NCBI GenBank assembly: GCA_947462335.1
Contig: OX381714.1
Location: forward strand, 57,519,800-57,583,799
Direction of reading: 5' to 3'
Source of the DNA: Harmothoe impar
Lineage: Eukaryota; Annelida; Polychaeta; Phyllodocida; Polynoidae
DNA: 64,000 bases
Shown here: positions 54,549-63,250 of the stretch, piece by piece
How the letters are laid out: every line of letters starts with the position of its first letter
How positions within the stretch are numbered: the stretch's first letter is position 1
Notes under the pieces: model-generated
Seen by the model: only the letters and a program-made list of their open reading frames with translations
Databases searched by the model: none
Told to the model about the DNA's origin: nothing
Position numbers and translations under genes: made by a program

Positions 54549-55027
54549 GTGCCAGAAACAATGTGAAGGTTGATGATCACAAGGTCAATTTCCTCTCTTG
54601 GAAGAAATTTGCGTTCATGCAATATCTTTTGATAATGACATATAAGGGTACATAGGATGTGATGGTACTATTGAGAACAACACAGAATATCTATGTATAT
54701 CTTTGCAACTGAAAAGTAAATCATGTAATGTTTTTGTTGAAATACCATGTAACAATGACTAAATGTTTGCCTGATATGTACAACCAAATAATTATGCTTG
54801 TTCACGTTACCTATACAAATATATATAGGCGTTGCTAAGCAAAATCAGCAATAAATTGCTTGTTTCTAGGTAACCATGCAATCGACAATATCATGAATGG
54901 TACCATTGGATTCCTTATAGTTGATTTAGGGGGGTTAGGTGTCATTAGATTGTTCAAATCTCAATTATTAATGAAGACAGACACTTCTCGATCGGTTGCT
55001 ATAACAATAAAACTAATTAGCATAAAA
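54549..55027 (+). other. 3' untranslated region of the transposon gene
   Basis: AT-rich, no ORF of note. AATAAA at 54850-54855 and near 55006 could end the transcript. Confidence 0.5.
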
Positions 55028-55151
55028 TTCGATGAAGCACACACAGGACCCTCCAGGACTTTTAGTATGTTGATAAGCATATCAAAATCAACCACTCCAG
55101 CGATTTTCAGCTTTGCATTATTTTATTCCCGGTAAAAACCTAAAATTCCTG
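55028..55151 (-). repeat. Right terminal inverted repeat of the nested transposon
   Basis: Ends TTTTATTCCCGGTAAAAACC then AAAATTCCTG at the border. Inverse partner of 49048-49180. Confidence 0.85.
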
Positions 55152-55153
55152 TA

Positions 55154-56265
55154 CTATGTTGTGGCGCAAATGTTTGGTATATTTGGATGATGTCATTGTC
55201 TTTGGCAAGACTTTTGAAGAGTGTGCGTTGAACCTCGGAGAGGTTTTGGAACGAATTCGGTCCAATGGCTTGACATTAAAGCCGAAGAAATGTGAACTTT
55301 TTCGGAAATCCATGGTCTATTTGGGCCGGATCATCTCCACCGAAGGTGTGCAGGCTGATCCGGCTAAGTTGGAGACTGTGGAGACTTGGGAAGTTCCAAA
55401 AGGACCAAAGGATATCAGATCCTTTTTAGGGTTCTGTTCCTATTACAGGGACTTCATCCCCGGATTCTCTAGGGTGTCTCAGCCATTACAACGGTTGAGC
55501 CATTGGACTCCGGGGAGAAAAAAAGAACCCTTCCCATGGGGGATGGAACAGAATGAAGCCTTCAAAGAGATTAAGGCGTTGTTCCGAACCACCCCGGTGC
55601 TGAGATACCCTACGGAGAAGGGGCATTTCATCCTTGACACTGATGCGAGCAATGAGAGCATCGGGGCCGCATTGTCCCAAATCCAGGACGGAGTAGAGGT
55701 CCCGCTGGCGTTCGCTAGTAACAGTATGAACAAGGCACAGAGAAATTATTGTACTACCAAGCGAGAGCTGCTCGCAGTAGTGGTGTACACGAAGAAGTTT
55801 CGGCACTTCTTATATGGAGGAAATTTCACACTCCGTACCGATCATTCAGCCTTGAGGTGGCTCCTTAATTTTAAGGACGCCGAGGGAATGATTGGTCGGT
55901 GGTTGAATCACCTCAGCGAGTTCGGACTGGAAAACTCTCATATCCAGCACCGAGCAGGCACGAAGCATATTAATGCTGATTGTCTGAGTAGACGTCCGGT
56001 ACGCCGTTGTGTGCGTCCGGAGTGTGGGGATTGTGGTGCTCACAATGCTGTGGTAGCGAGTGTGCGTTTGCCTTATGATGGGTTGTTGCAAAACCTGTTG
56101 GATTGGTCCACCGACACTATAAGGACGTACCAGATGGCCGATCCTACCATAGCACGACTGAGGGAGCTTGTCCCTACTGGGGTCTGTCCAGTGAGACCCG
56201 AAATATCACTGGAAAACCGTGAAATGCGACGTTTCTTGGCTCAGTTCCACGAACTGGAGGTCTGA
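55154..56265 (+). CDS. pol: Pol, C-terminal reverse transcriptase and RNase H
   Basis: Continuation of the interrupted RT: KCLVYLDDVIVFG with catalytic YLDD at 55180-55191, then the RT thumb (LKPKKCELFRKSMVYLGRII; FLGFCSYYRDFIPGFS). RNase H follows: FILDTDASNESIGAALSQ, with further acidic residues at KRELLAVV and RTDHSALRW, and the closing HINADCLSRRP. It ends in TGA at 56263-56265. The next frame (integrase) is in phase with no other stop, so this single TGA separates RT-RNaseH from INT. The 55156 ATG is incidental; translation would come from the upstream pol frame. Confidence 0.95.
56263..56265 (+). other. Single in-frame TGA between RNase H and integrase
   Basis: The frame is open on both sides (55154-56262 and 56266-57669). 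It lies in the tether just before the integrase N-terminal domain. A CGA to TGA change by CpG deamination would explain it, as would leaky termination. Confidence 0.8.
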
Positions 56266-57669
56266 GACTCGTTGTTGTGCAGGTGGAAGACTTGTCCCGG
56301 AAAGCGGAGGGTGTTACAAATGGTAATCCCTGCTGCTATGAGGAAAGACATCCTGTACTACTGCCACGGCCATTCCACTAGTGGGCATTTCGGAAAGAAA
56401 CGCTCGTTGGAAAGGCTGAGTCGGAGATACTACTGGCCCGGCATGTCAGGCGACCTTTTAAGGTGGATCGAGACCTGTCCGGCCTGTTGTTTAGGCAAAC
56501 CTGGTCCTGGATTAGGAAAATTGCCACTGCAACAAGAGCTATTCGGAGTGAGATTTGCTCGAATAGCTGTGGACATTATCAGTGGAGTTAAACCAACTCC
56601 AAAAGGTAATACGTGTATGATGGTGGTCTCGGACTACTATACGAAATACACCCGAGTGTACCCACTCGAGGATCATACCGCTGCTACTTGTGCGGAAGCA
56701 TTGGTGAAGGGGTGGATCCTCCATTTGGGGGCTCCTTTGATGTTACATAGCGATCAAGGGAGAGAATTTGAGTCCAAACTATGGACAGCTATGTGCCATC
56801 AGTTGGCTATATGCAAAACTCGGACCAATCCGTACCGACCACAGTCCGACGGGCAGGTGGAGCGGTTCAATCGGACCTTGATCCAGGTTTTGAAGCCATT
56901 AGTGAACTCCCATATGGATGATTGGGATGATCAATGCGAATTTGTGGTGCATGCGTATAACAATACGGTCCACACTTCGACAAATTGCACACCGAACCTC
57001 TTGGTGTTCGGAGAGGACTTGATCATGCCGGCGGATTTGGTATTCGGGGTGGTAGGGATCAGTCCGGAAGCACCATGTACGGTGCTATTTGTGGAATCTC
57101 TACGAGAGAGGTTCAAATTTGCCTACGAAACAGTTAGGGCTCATTTGCTCAAAGCTGCGAATTGGCAGAAGGTGGGTTACGACACCGGATTGAAGTTGCG
57201 ACGATTCGTAGTGGGGGATAGAGTGATCCGCCTACACGAACCGCTCTGCAACGTCAAGCTGGCGAATAACTGGGATGGACCACACACTGTGGTTAAATGT
57301 ATCAGTCAAACGACTGTGTTGATTCAGTCCGAAGCAGGACGCATCCGGACGAGCCATGTGGCTCGGTTGCGTGCTTGGGCTGGAAGGGAGCTCACCCCGG
57401 AAACGGAGGTGGAGAAGGGAACTTCGGAGGCTAAATTTGTACCTTTGGAAGGGGTGTCAGTGGATACCCCTAAGAGAGTGGTACAAAAGAAGCTCCGGAA
57501 GACCGTGAAAAAGAAAGTCTCGGCAGGCGAAGGAAGAAGGGCACGGAAAACTAAAATCAAGGCTGGAGTTTTAGTTAAGAACGAGTGTCCTTCGGCCAGG
57601 TTACGAGAGGTGGACGGGAAACCCGTTCGGCGAAGCCCAAGGCTGGTGGCTAGAGGGGCTGTAACCTAG
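56266..57669 (+). CDS. pol: Pol, integrase
   Basis: Retroelement integrase, which joins cDNA to host DNA. The N-terminal zinc-binding HHCC is visible as HGHSTSGHFG...CPACC. The catalytic DDE core is complete: D at 56572-56574 (AVDII), D at 56752-56754 (HSDQGREF), E at 56860-56862 (SDGQVERFNR), with 35 residues between the last two (DD35E). The C-terminal region has GDRVIRLHEP and NWDGPHTVVK...RTSHVARLR, the GPY/F-type module of Ty3/gypsy. A basic tail (KKLRKTVKKKVSAGEGRRAR, RRSPR) follows, without a chromodomain. There is no ATG near the frame start; it depends on passing the TGA at 56263. All catalytic residues are intact. Confidence 0.95.
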   Translation, partial: DSLLCRWKTCPGKRRVLQMVIPAAMRKDILYYCHGHSTSGHFGKKRSLERLSRRYYWPGMSGDLLRWIETCPACCLGKPGPGLGKLPLQQELFGVRFARIAVDIISGVKPTPKGNTCMMVVSDYYTKYTRVYPLEDHTAATCAEALVKGWILHLGAPLMLHSDQGREFESKLWTAMCHQLAICKTRTNPYRPQSDGQVERFNRTLIQVLKPLVNSHMDDWDDQCEFVVHAYNNTVHTSTNCTPNLLVFGEDLIMPADLVFGVVGISPEAPCTVLFVESLRERFKFAYETVRAHLLKAANWQKVGYDTGLKLRRFVVGDRVIRLHEPLCNVKLANNWDGPHTVVKCISQTTVLIQSEAGRIRTSHVARLRAWAGRELTPETEVEKGTSEAKFVPLEGVSVDTPKRVVQKKLRKTVKKKVSAGEGRRARKTKIKAGVLVKNECPSARLREVDGKPVRRSPRLVARGAVT

Positions 57670-58254
57670 CTTGTTTACACAACGAGTGTGGTGTCCTGTG
57701 TTGTCCTATATGTTATATGTATGTTACCAACAGGGGCGCTCAGAGTCAAGATGAAAAGAATGTAAGAGTGCTCCCCGAGGGTGGTGGACGGATAATCCGG
57801 TGGGGTAATCTTCGATTTCCCATAAATATCCACTAATACTCCTGATGAGCTCTTTATTCGAAGTATATTTTGACTTTTGTGAGCCGCCTACGTAGCAGTG
57901 TGATCCCCCGAGCCCGAGCTGCGGGCGGGAAAGGTCGTGACCTGATTAAACAGTAATTGGGTCACACCGGGTAACGGGATCGCGTCCAATCACGCGAGAC
58001 GCTGCGCATGCGCTTTGTTTTAAAAACAAAAGCGAGGGAACGCCATATTGATTTTGGGCTCGCCCCGGTCAATAGCGGTGTTGGTCGGCAGCGTGGAAGT
58101 TGGTGTTTTGGACGGCTAGAAGAGGAGAAAAGTCAGTAAAAGAGTTGTAAGCAGTGAGTACTCTTTCCTGGTGCGTCTGAGACAAAGAGGGAGACGGGGA
58201 ACTAGTGTTTTCCCCGTCAAAACTCCCGTCGAAAGACACTTTGCCGAAGTGAGG
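57670..58254 (+). promoter_or_regulatory. CpG-rich block with promoter-like site cluster between INT and ORF3
   Basis: 585 bp without ORF. Within 130 bp it has an E2F-like GGGCGGGAAA (57923-57932), a palindrome AGGTCGTGACCT (57932-57943), CCAAT (57986-57990), an NRF1-like TGCGCATGCGC (58003-58013) and a YY1-like CGCCATATTG (58041-58050). In animal CpG promoters this order lies around the start site, with YY1 just downstream. A start near 58020-58040 would give a leader of about 220 nt before the ATG at 58255. Suggests a separate transcript for the 3' ORFs; inference. Confidence 0.55.
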
Positions 58255-60303
58255 ATGGCCGAGCAACAGCTCCGTCAATCCGAACTCACCGGACACTCCG
58301 AGGTGGCATCCGCCACCGAGGAGGCAATGGATGCTCAGAGCCCTAGTGGTGATGAGTTGAGCCAGACACTAGCGGATCTCCGTGTAGATCCGGCCGTGTC
58401 CCCGATCCGAAAGTCCCCGTCGCCGGACGGCAGCGAGGACTCCGGAGTGCTGCAAGGACTCGCCTACACCCAGGTAGCGGCGGATCCTTCCGAGACGACT
58501 GCACGTCCCTCCCGGATATGCAGTCTCAGCATATCACCAAACCTCCAGAAGACGGTTGCCCGCAAACTGTCTATGGGGAGTGGGAGTGATTCCGACACTT
58601 CACGTCCGAGGACGCGGGGTGGGAAGGGTGCTACCCGAGATCGGTCCAAGTCTGCCGATACTAAGGCTAGCACTAAGGCTATCAAACACACTGGTGTGGG
58701 GAAGAAGCCTCCGGGAAAGGACGAGCCTAAAAAGCCCGCTCCGAAGAAGGAAAGTACTGCGAGTACGAAGAAGCCGGGTTCCAAGGCTGCCACTGCAGCG
58801 GCCTCCAAGGATCCGAAGACGGTGGACCCCAAGGCTCCTGCTACGAAGGCGCCTAAGGGTCAAAAGAAAGCTGATCCGAAGCCTGGTGCTAAGGACCAGC
58901 CGGGGAAGGGGCCGACGTCCGACAGCACTAAAACTGTCAAGACTCCGGGTCCCAGTAAGTCCAACCTACCGATCCCTGCCAAGGGGAAAGGTAGTGGGAA
59001 GGCAGTTGTAACCACAGCTGCTCCGACCTCAGCCGTTGACGTGTTGTCCTTCTCGCGAGGGCTGGACAACAGCTCAGCAGTAGCTGCTACAGCCGCTGCG
59101 ATGGCTGGTACGAAGGGACATGGGGGAGCCCGTCCGAAAACGGTAGTTCCTCCCGAGGCACCTCGGACCGAGGAAGCTATGGATACAGCATCCGCAGCCC
59201 ATACGGTCCAGGTAGTGCAGGATGTGCTGTCTGGCATCACATTCAACCTCCCGACTCCCCTGGAGCCAAGGAAGGAGGTACCCGTTCGGGTGGAGTTACC
59301 TCCTCCAAAAGAGGTACCCGTCCGAGTGGATACTCCTCCACAGTCTACCGAGCCTGCTCTGGAACCATCCAATACCATGGATATTTCGGAGGAAGCCGGG
59401 AAACTGGACCAGGCTGCAGGTGGTGGTCCAACTGGATCGGGGGTGCAAATTCTCGCTCCACATCAGCATGACGCATGGGAGAAGGAGGACGCCGACGTCC
59501 CATCCCTGCTCCGAGGTGCTATCATCGATCAGATGAGCGCCACAGAGGTCAGATCCTTCGATCTGATCCAAATGCGAACCTTCCGGGGGCTGGACGAGTT
59601 GTCTGCCAGGTTCCCGGCTTGGTTCCCAGATCGCCTAACGGCGGCCATGAACGATCTTAGCAAACAGTCAGAGACAGCTCGCTTAGTTGCTGAGACCGAG
59701 GGACGTCCCGAACTTATCGCGGCCTTGGAGTACGACCTGCAAACTGCAGCGGAATTCAAGACCGTGCATAGCCGGCGGGAAAAGAGGAGACTTCTGACGC
59801 CAGCAATGAAGCTGGCTCGGAGTATGGAACAGAAGACCAAAGAGTCCATTCTGGATGCCACTCTGGAGGATGAAATGATCCAACAGAACACGGCCGCGGC
59901 TAGGTCTGCAGACACTAGTCAAATGGAAAAGGCCAATCGGAGGGACCAATACCTACGAGAGACCATCAAGGTAACCTCTCGGAAGGGGGGTCGATCCGAC
60001 GAGGAGGTAGAAGCGGTTCTGAAGGGATTGGATGAAAATTCTCTCCCGGACGACGAACTTCAGGTTCTGGTCCGGAATGCACTCCGAGCCAATGCTGCAA
60101 GTGGGTTTAAATATTTTAAACCCATGTGTGTGAACGACTGCGTCAAGGACAAGCGGGCCTCACACATTCCGGAGGAGGTGGGTCCTGACGGTCTCTCTGA
60201 TGACGAGGAGTGGATTAAGACGGATCCACTCGAGAAGTCGGTACAGTTGTACCACTTTGAGCTTCTGGACAAGGTCCGAAATGGTAGTACCAAATACCAT
60301 TAG
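58255..60303 (+). CDS. Accessory ORF3, unknown function
   Basis: 682 aa from ATG 58255 (A at -3, G at +4, strong context). The frame is open further upstream without an ATG. The N-terminal third is acidic and S/T-rich. About residues 120-250 are a K/P/A-rich low-complexity stretch (KKPAPKKESTASTKKPGSKA), likely disordered and nucleic-acid or chromatin binding. The last 250 residues are predicted helical and well formed (FDLIQMRTFRGLDELSARFP...). There is no signal peptide or membrane span, so it is not env. CCG/TCCG-rich codon use matches gag and pol, arguing that it is native to the element. It ends at TAG 60301, after which the same frame stays open into ORF4. No known family recognised. 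Confidence 0.7.
   Translation: MAEQQLRQSELTGHSEVASATEEAMDAQSPSGDELSQTLADLRVDPAVSPIRKSPSPDGSEDSGVLQGLAYTQVAADPSETTARPSRICSLSISPNLQKTVARKLSMGSGSDSDTSRPRTRGGKGATRDRSKSADTKASTKAIKHTGVGKKPPGKDEPKKPAPKKESTASTKKPGSKAATAAASKDPKTVDPKAPATKAPKGQKKADPKPGAKDQPGKGPTSDSTKTVKTPGPSKSNLPIPAKGKGSGKAVVTTAAPTSAVDVLSFSRGLDNSSAVAATAAAMAGTKGHGGARPKTVVPPEAPRTEEAMDTASAAHTVQVVQDVLSGITFNLPTPLEPRKEVPVRVELPPPKEVPVRVDTPPQSTEPALEPSNTMDISEEAGKLDQAAGGGPTGSGVQILAPHQHDAWEKEDADVPSLLRGAIIDQMSATEVRSFDLIQMRTFRGLDELSARFPAWFPDRLTAAMNDLSKQSETARLVAETEGRPELIAALEYDLQTAAEFKTVHSRREKRRLLTPAMKLARSMEQKTKESILDATLEDEMIQQNTAAARSADTSQMEKANRRDQYLRETIKVTSRKGGRSDEEVEAVLKGLDENSLPDDELQVLVRNALRANAASGFKYFKPMCVNDCVKDKRASHIPEEVGPDGLSDDEEWIKTDPLEKSVQLYHFELLDKVRNGSTKYH
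60301..60303 (+). other. Single TAG separating ORF3 and ORF4 in the same frame
   Basis: From 60304 the frame is open through ORF4. One stop therefore divides what could be a single protein of over 1,100 aa. Either a nonsense change or a regulated stop. Confidence 0.75.
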
Positions 60304-60333
60304 CCTTTCCAGAAAGCTAAGTTAGCATGGGCT

Positions 60334-61662
60334 ATGGCTAGATGGCATCCATTTAGCAAGTGCCCCTTTGAGCCTTGTCTGAACGTCGACGAGACACTGG
60401 AAACGCCCCGAACTTGGCCTAGCAAGGTTCGGTACGCAAGGCATATTACCCGCTTTCATTTGCGTCACTACATGCGGTATGACTGCTTGAGTGTGGGTAC
60501 AAAGCAGAGCAAGGGTTGTCCGAATGGTGGCTGGTTCTACACTAGAGCCGATATCATCAGGCATCTTGCTAAGCAGCACGGGTTGGCTCTGGATGTCGCA
60601 GCGGAACGCATCCAGACAGCCCATCAGGAAGTCTACTCCCACTTCCCTCCAGTAGTGGGCCGAAATGAGAATCTCGAGGTGGATTTTGGCACCAACGAGA
60701 GAGGAAAGGTCCGGGTCTTTTACAAGGTAAACCCGGACGGCAACTACAACCGGGTTCCGGAAGGTGAGCTCTTCGATGAATTCGAGGAGTACCAGAAGCG
60801 TACCAGCACGCGAAAGGTGCGGCGCGCTCAGAAGAGACCTAGTGGGTCTTCGGAGCAGGCCGACTCTAAGAAGGCCAAAACGGATGAAAGGAAATCCGTT
60901 ATGGAGAAGGCGGATCCGGGCTATAAAGGGCCGGCATTCACCTCTCACACGACTGACTGGAAGAAGGGTCCCCAGGGCAGGCCACCTCGGTCTGTTCCGG
61001 AGGATCCGAACTCCAGCACGATGGGGTCCTTCGCAGAGGAGTTCCCCGAAAATGATATGGTTCCGGGTGATGAGTCGCAGACTCTAACCCAGACCGGTAA
61101 GACGAAGGCTCCAGCAAAGAAAACGCCGAAGCCAGTTCAGACCCCGGATCTCCCACCCGAGACCGCAGAGGAGGGGCGTCTAGTCTTGCGACTGAAGAGC
61201 CCTCCTTCGTTCCCTCCCGCCGACTTCACTTCCTATGAAGCCGGACAGGAGGCCTTCGGTCAATGGCAAGACAATTTTCATCGGTTGCTTGCTGGCCTGA
61301 GTCAGGAGGTGGCGATGTTGTCCTTAAACACGGTGCATCATCTCCATCAGAGGGAGGTCGCTACCCAGAAGGCAGCGGCTACGGAGTCCGTACAGGAAGA
61401 GCGTGAAAACGCTCGGACTGAACGATGTGCTGCTAAAACCGAAAGGAAGAAGCAGAAGTTGGCAGTTAAGAACGCCGAGGAAAAGCTGGACCACGAACGT
61501 CGTCGGTTCCGGGACTGCTTCGCGCATGAAATGCACGAGTGGGATGGAACTCGGGCTCAAATCGAGCTCTGGCTCCAGGAGCTGACTCTGGCGGAAGCGG
61601 CGTCGGACTCTGAGGAGGAAGAGGAGCCGGCTCAACCCGGTTCCGGAGACGAGTCGGACTAG
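60334..61662 (+). CDS. Accessory ORF4, zinc-finger and coiled-coil protein
   Basis: 442 aa from ATG 60334; the frame is open back to the ORF3 stop, 30 nt upstream. Residues 9-85 hold two degenerate C2H2-like zinc fingers (CPFEPC...RHITRFHLRHY; DC...GCPNGGWFYTRADIIRHLAKQHG). The middle has a probable nuclear localisation signal (RKVRRAQKRP...KKAK, about 163-190). Residues about 330-415 form a charged coiled coil (EERENARTERCAAKTERKKQ), and the C-terminus is acidic (DSEEEEEPAQPGSGDESD). It looks like a nuclear DNA- or RNA-binding protein. No env features. It may be expressed with ORF3 by readthrough, by splicing, or by reinitiation. Family not recognised. Confidence 0.7.
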   Translation: MARWHPFSKCPFEPCLNVDETLETPRTWPSKVRYARHITRFHLRHYMRYDCLSVGTKQSKGCPNGGWFYTRADIIRHLAKQHGLALDVAAERIQTAHQEVYSHFPPVVGRNENLEVDFGTNERGKVRVFYKVNPDGNYNRVPEGELFDEFEEYQKRTSTRKVRRAQKRPSGSSEQADSKKAKTDERKSVMEKADPGYKGPAFTSHTTDWKKGPQGRPPRSVPEDPNSSTMGSFAEEFPENDMVPGDESQTLTQTGKTKAPAKKTPKPVQTPDLPPETAEEGRLVLRLKSPPSFPPADFTSYEAGQEAFGQWQDNFHRLLAGLSQEVAMLSLNTVHHLHQREVATQKAAATESVQEERENARTERCAAKTERKKQKLAVKNAEEKLDHERRRFRDCFAHEMHEWDGTRAQIELWLQELTLAEAASDSEEEEEPAQPGSGDESD

Positions 61663-62528
61663 ATTATCCTATTCTAGGAGCCGATTAGGAGAAAGGGGGG
61701 GTATCCTAAGTATACCAACCCTACAAGCAAAACCCTTAGAAAGGGTTTAGGAGTGTCCGGACAGAGGAACGCGGCAGGCTGGCTACGCAAGGATCCAGTC
61801 TGCCAGGTGGTACTGACGGAGGAGGACAAGGAGATCCGGAGGGGACGCTGAACTCGGGACTGGAGCACTTTACCAACATGGATCCGATACAGGATGTTTT
61901 TTTTATATAAACTATGGATATCAGGACCGAGTGCTCCTAATTATAAGTCCGAAGATCGCCTGGAGGCAGGACTATTTTTTTCTCTCTATTTATCACCTAA
62001 AAAGCTCCCGAGCATGAGCTATGAACTTTCTCGTTCCGGGGAGTAAGAGCTGGACGAAGTAGGTTCTGAAAGCCGGGCGGAATGCAACACCATCAACAGA
62101 GGATCCGGATCTTCACTACAAAACCACGTATGATGTCTTTTTGTAATAATACTTTAATATGTCTTTAAAACTTTAAAAGAAGTGATATTGTTTATCACTT
62201 ATAAGTATTATTCGTTACGAGTTTAATTAGCTCGGGGTCCTGAAGGGACGAAATTTTTTTACTGTGATATTGTACTTTTTCAAGTGTTTGTATACTATAT
62301 GTATAGATTAACTCCATCTATCCTAGGGAATGGGGCGTAATTGTCATTACGGTCTATATATGTAGAAATGTGTGTAATTAATACCTTTTTGTGTTCAACA
62401 GTATACGTCATATTGTTTGTAAGGTATAACTTTAATAAACCCCTAAGGTGGTATTTATAAGATAATGCCAGTCCGAAGTGTTTTCGGACTTTAACCTTAA
62501 TTAATTTTTTACCTCCCGGTTATTATCT
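61663..62528 (+). other. 3' untranslated region of the retroelement
   Basis: No ORF. Hairpin-prone AAACCCTTAG-AAAGGGTTT near 61729-61750. TTTATATAAAC near 61900 and AATAAA near 62433 are isolated signals of unclear use. A/T content rises toward the LTR. Confidence 0.5.
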
Positions 62529-62540
62529 GGTAGGGGGTAG
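62529..62540 (+). other. Polypurine tract
   Basis: GGTAGGGGGTAG directly before the 3' LTR TG, the expected place for plus-strand priming. The 5' end of the element (GTAGT before TG at 44165) resembles this tract. Confidence 0.65.
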
Positions 62541-62978
62541 TGTAGGGGCTAGGGTTATACGGGTATGTTATATGACGAGTGCTGTTGGATGTTGTGTTGC
62601 GAGCTCAGTCCGAACCCTTCAGTCCGACGGTAGGTGGCAGCACCTACCCCGGGCTTGGGGTATGGACAGAGGTCGCTATAGGCTTCCGGTCTGCGTGTGC
62701 GCGCGCAGGCTGGCTGCCTATATATACCCAGCATCTGACGGTACTCGTCGGTTACTCTGAGCCACGCTGGCAAGGAGACCCTGTGATCAATACGGCTGAT
62801 TAGCCTACTGACCCGTTCCGAACTCTATAGGGAGTTCGCACACATAGATACTGCTTGTCTAGGTTTTCTGAATAAACCCGATTTGCAACCTGTAACACTT
62901 GATCCGAACTGTGTCGACTTTGTTCTTTAATTGATACTCTACCAATATCATAAAGAGACAAAGTATCGTTTATTACAC
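62541..62978 (+). repeat. 3' LTR
   Basis: 438 bp, identical by eye to 44165-44602. TATA at 62719-62726, AATAAA at 62871-62876. Confidence 0.95.
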
Positions 62979-62979
62979 A

Positions 62980-62988
62980 GTCATGTAT
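62980..62988. repeat. Right copy of 9-bp direct repeat flanking the retroelement
   Basis: GTCATGTAT, the same as 44151-44159. Confidence 0.65.
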
Positions 62989-63142
62989 AGGAGGCTAATA
63001 CAAAGAGCACCTGTTGAGGGAAGGCTGAATGAATAAATGAATAGACAGGAGTCACAAGAACTATGCAGCTCAGTGAAAAGGACCAGAGCCTGGGGATCCC
63101 AGGGGGCTTATACTGTTACAGGGAAGTGTATAATGTCAGTAT
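62989..63142. other. Intergenic flank
   Basis: Nothing recognised. Confidence 0.4.
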
Positions 63143-63250
63143 TAACCCTTTTAAGGCCACATAGCACTTTAATGCACAATTACCCTTGGCATCATTATAC
63201 ATGAATGCAGCCCTGGTGAGTCATTCATCCATCTTACATGCTAAATGCCA
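63143..63250. mobile_element. TTAA-MITE family copy, left part
   Basis: TTAACCCTTTTAAGGCCACA, then CATTATACATGAATGCAGCC and GGTGAGTCATTCATCC. The right part is lost; another element begins at 63253. Confidence 0.75.

Larger units (their letters stand above)
49046..55153 (+). mobile_element. Nested 6.1-kb DNA transposon with TIRs and TA duplication
   Basis: Boundaries 49048-55151 (6,104 bp), flanked by TA at 49046-49047 and 55152-55153. Removing the element and one TA leaves the pol reading frame continuous, which confirms the ends to the base. TIRs of about 125 bp are imperfect: CAGG-CC/AA-TTTTAGGT at the tips, then GGGAATAAAATAATGCAAAG, TTTTGATAT, AAAAGTCCTGGA and TCCTGTGTGTGCTTCAT in order on both sides. 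It carries one long ORF on the + strand. The target reads AGTACT, a palindrome. Superfamily uncertain: a nuclease of XPG type recalls Academ, but TA duplication and lack of a helicase do not settle this. Confidence 0.9.
44160..62979 (+). mobile_element. Ty3/gypsy LTR retrotransposon with extra 3' ORFs, carrying a nested DNA transposon
   Basis: 18.8 kb as found and about 12.7 kb without the nested element, which is large for the group. Order: LTR, PBS, gag ORF, CA-NC ORF, PR-RT-RNaseH-INT, two accessory ORFs, PPT, LTR. PR-RT-RH-INT order and RT/INT motifs place it in Ty3/gypsy (Metaviridae-type). The two LTRs read as identical over 438 bp, so it inserted recently. Breaks seen: frame change in gag (T6 at 46483), DNA transposon in RT, TGA at 56263 between RNaseH and INT, TAG at 60301 between the 3' ORFs. 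No env-like protein (no signal peptide or membrane span) is present. Confidence 0.95.

Noticed and set aside
49048..55151. Firm assignment to Academ or KDZ superfamily
   Set aside because: The nuclease domain recalls Academ and the cysteine motif recalls KDZ CxC domains, but the TA duplication and missing helicase do not decide; needs profile searches.
58171..58254. Upstream start (GTG) for ORF3
   Set aside because: Not an ATG in eukaryotic terms; ATG 58255 has the better context and follows the promoter-like block.
58255..61662. Envelope glycoprotein
   Set aside because: Position fits env, but there is no signal peptide, transmembrane helix, furin-like site or cysteine-rich ectodomain; zinc fingers and an NLS point to a nuclear role.
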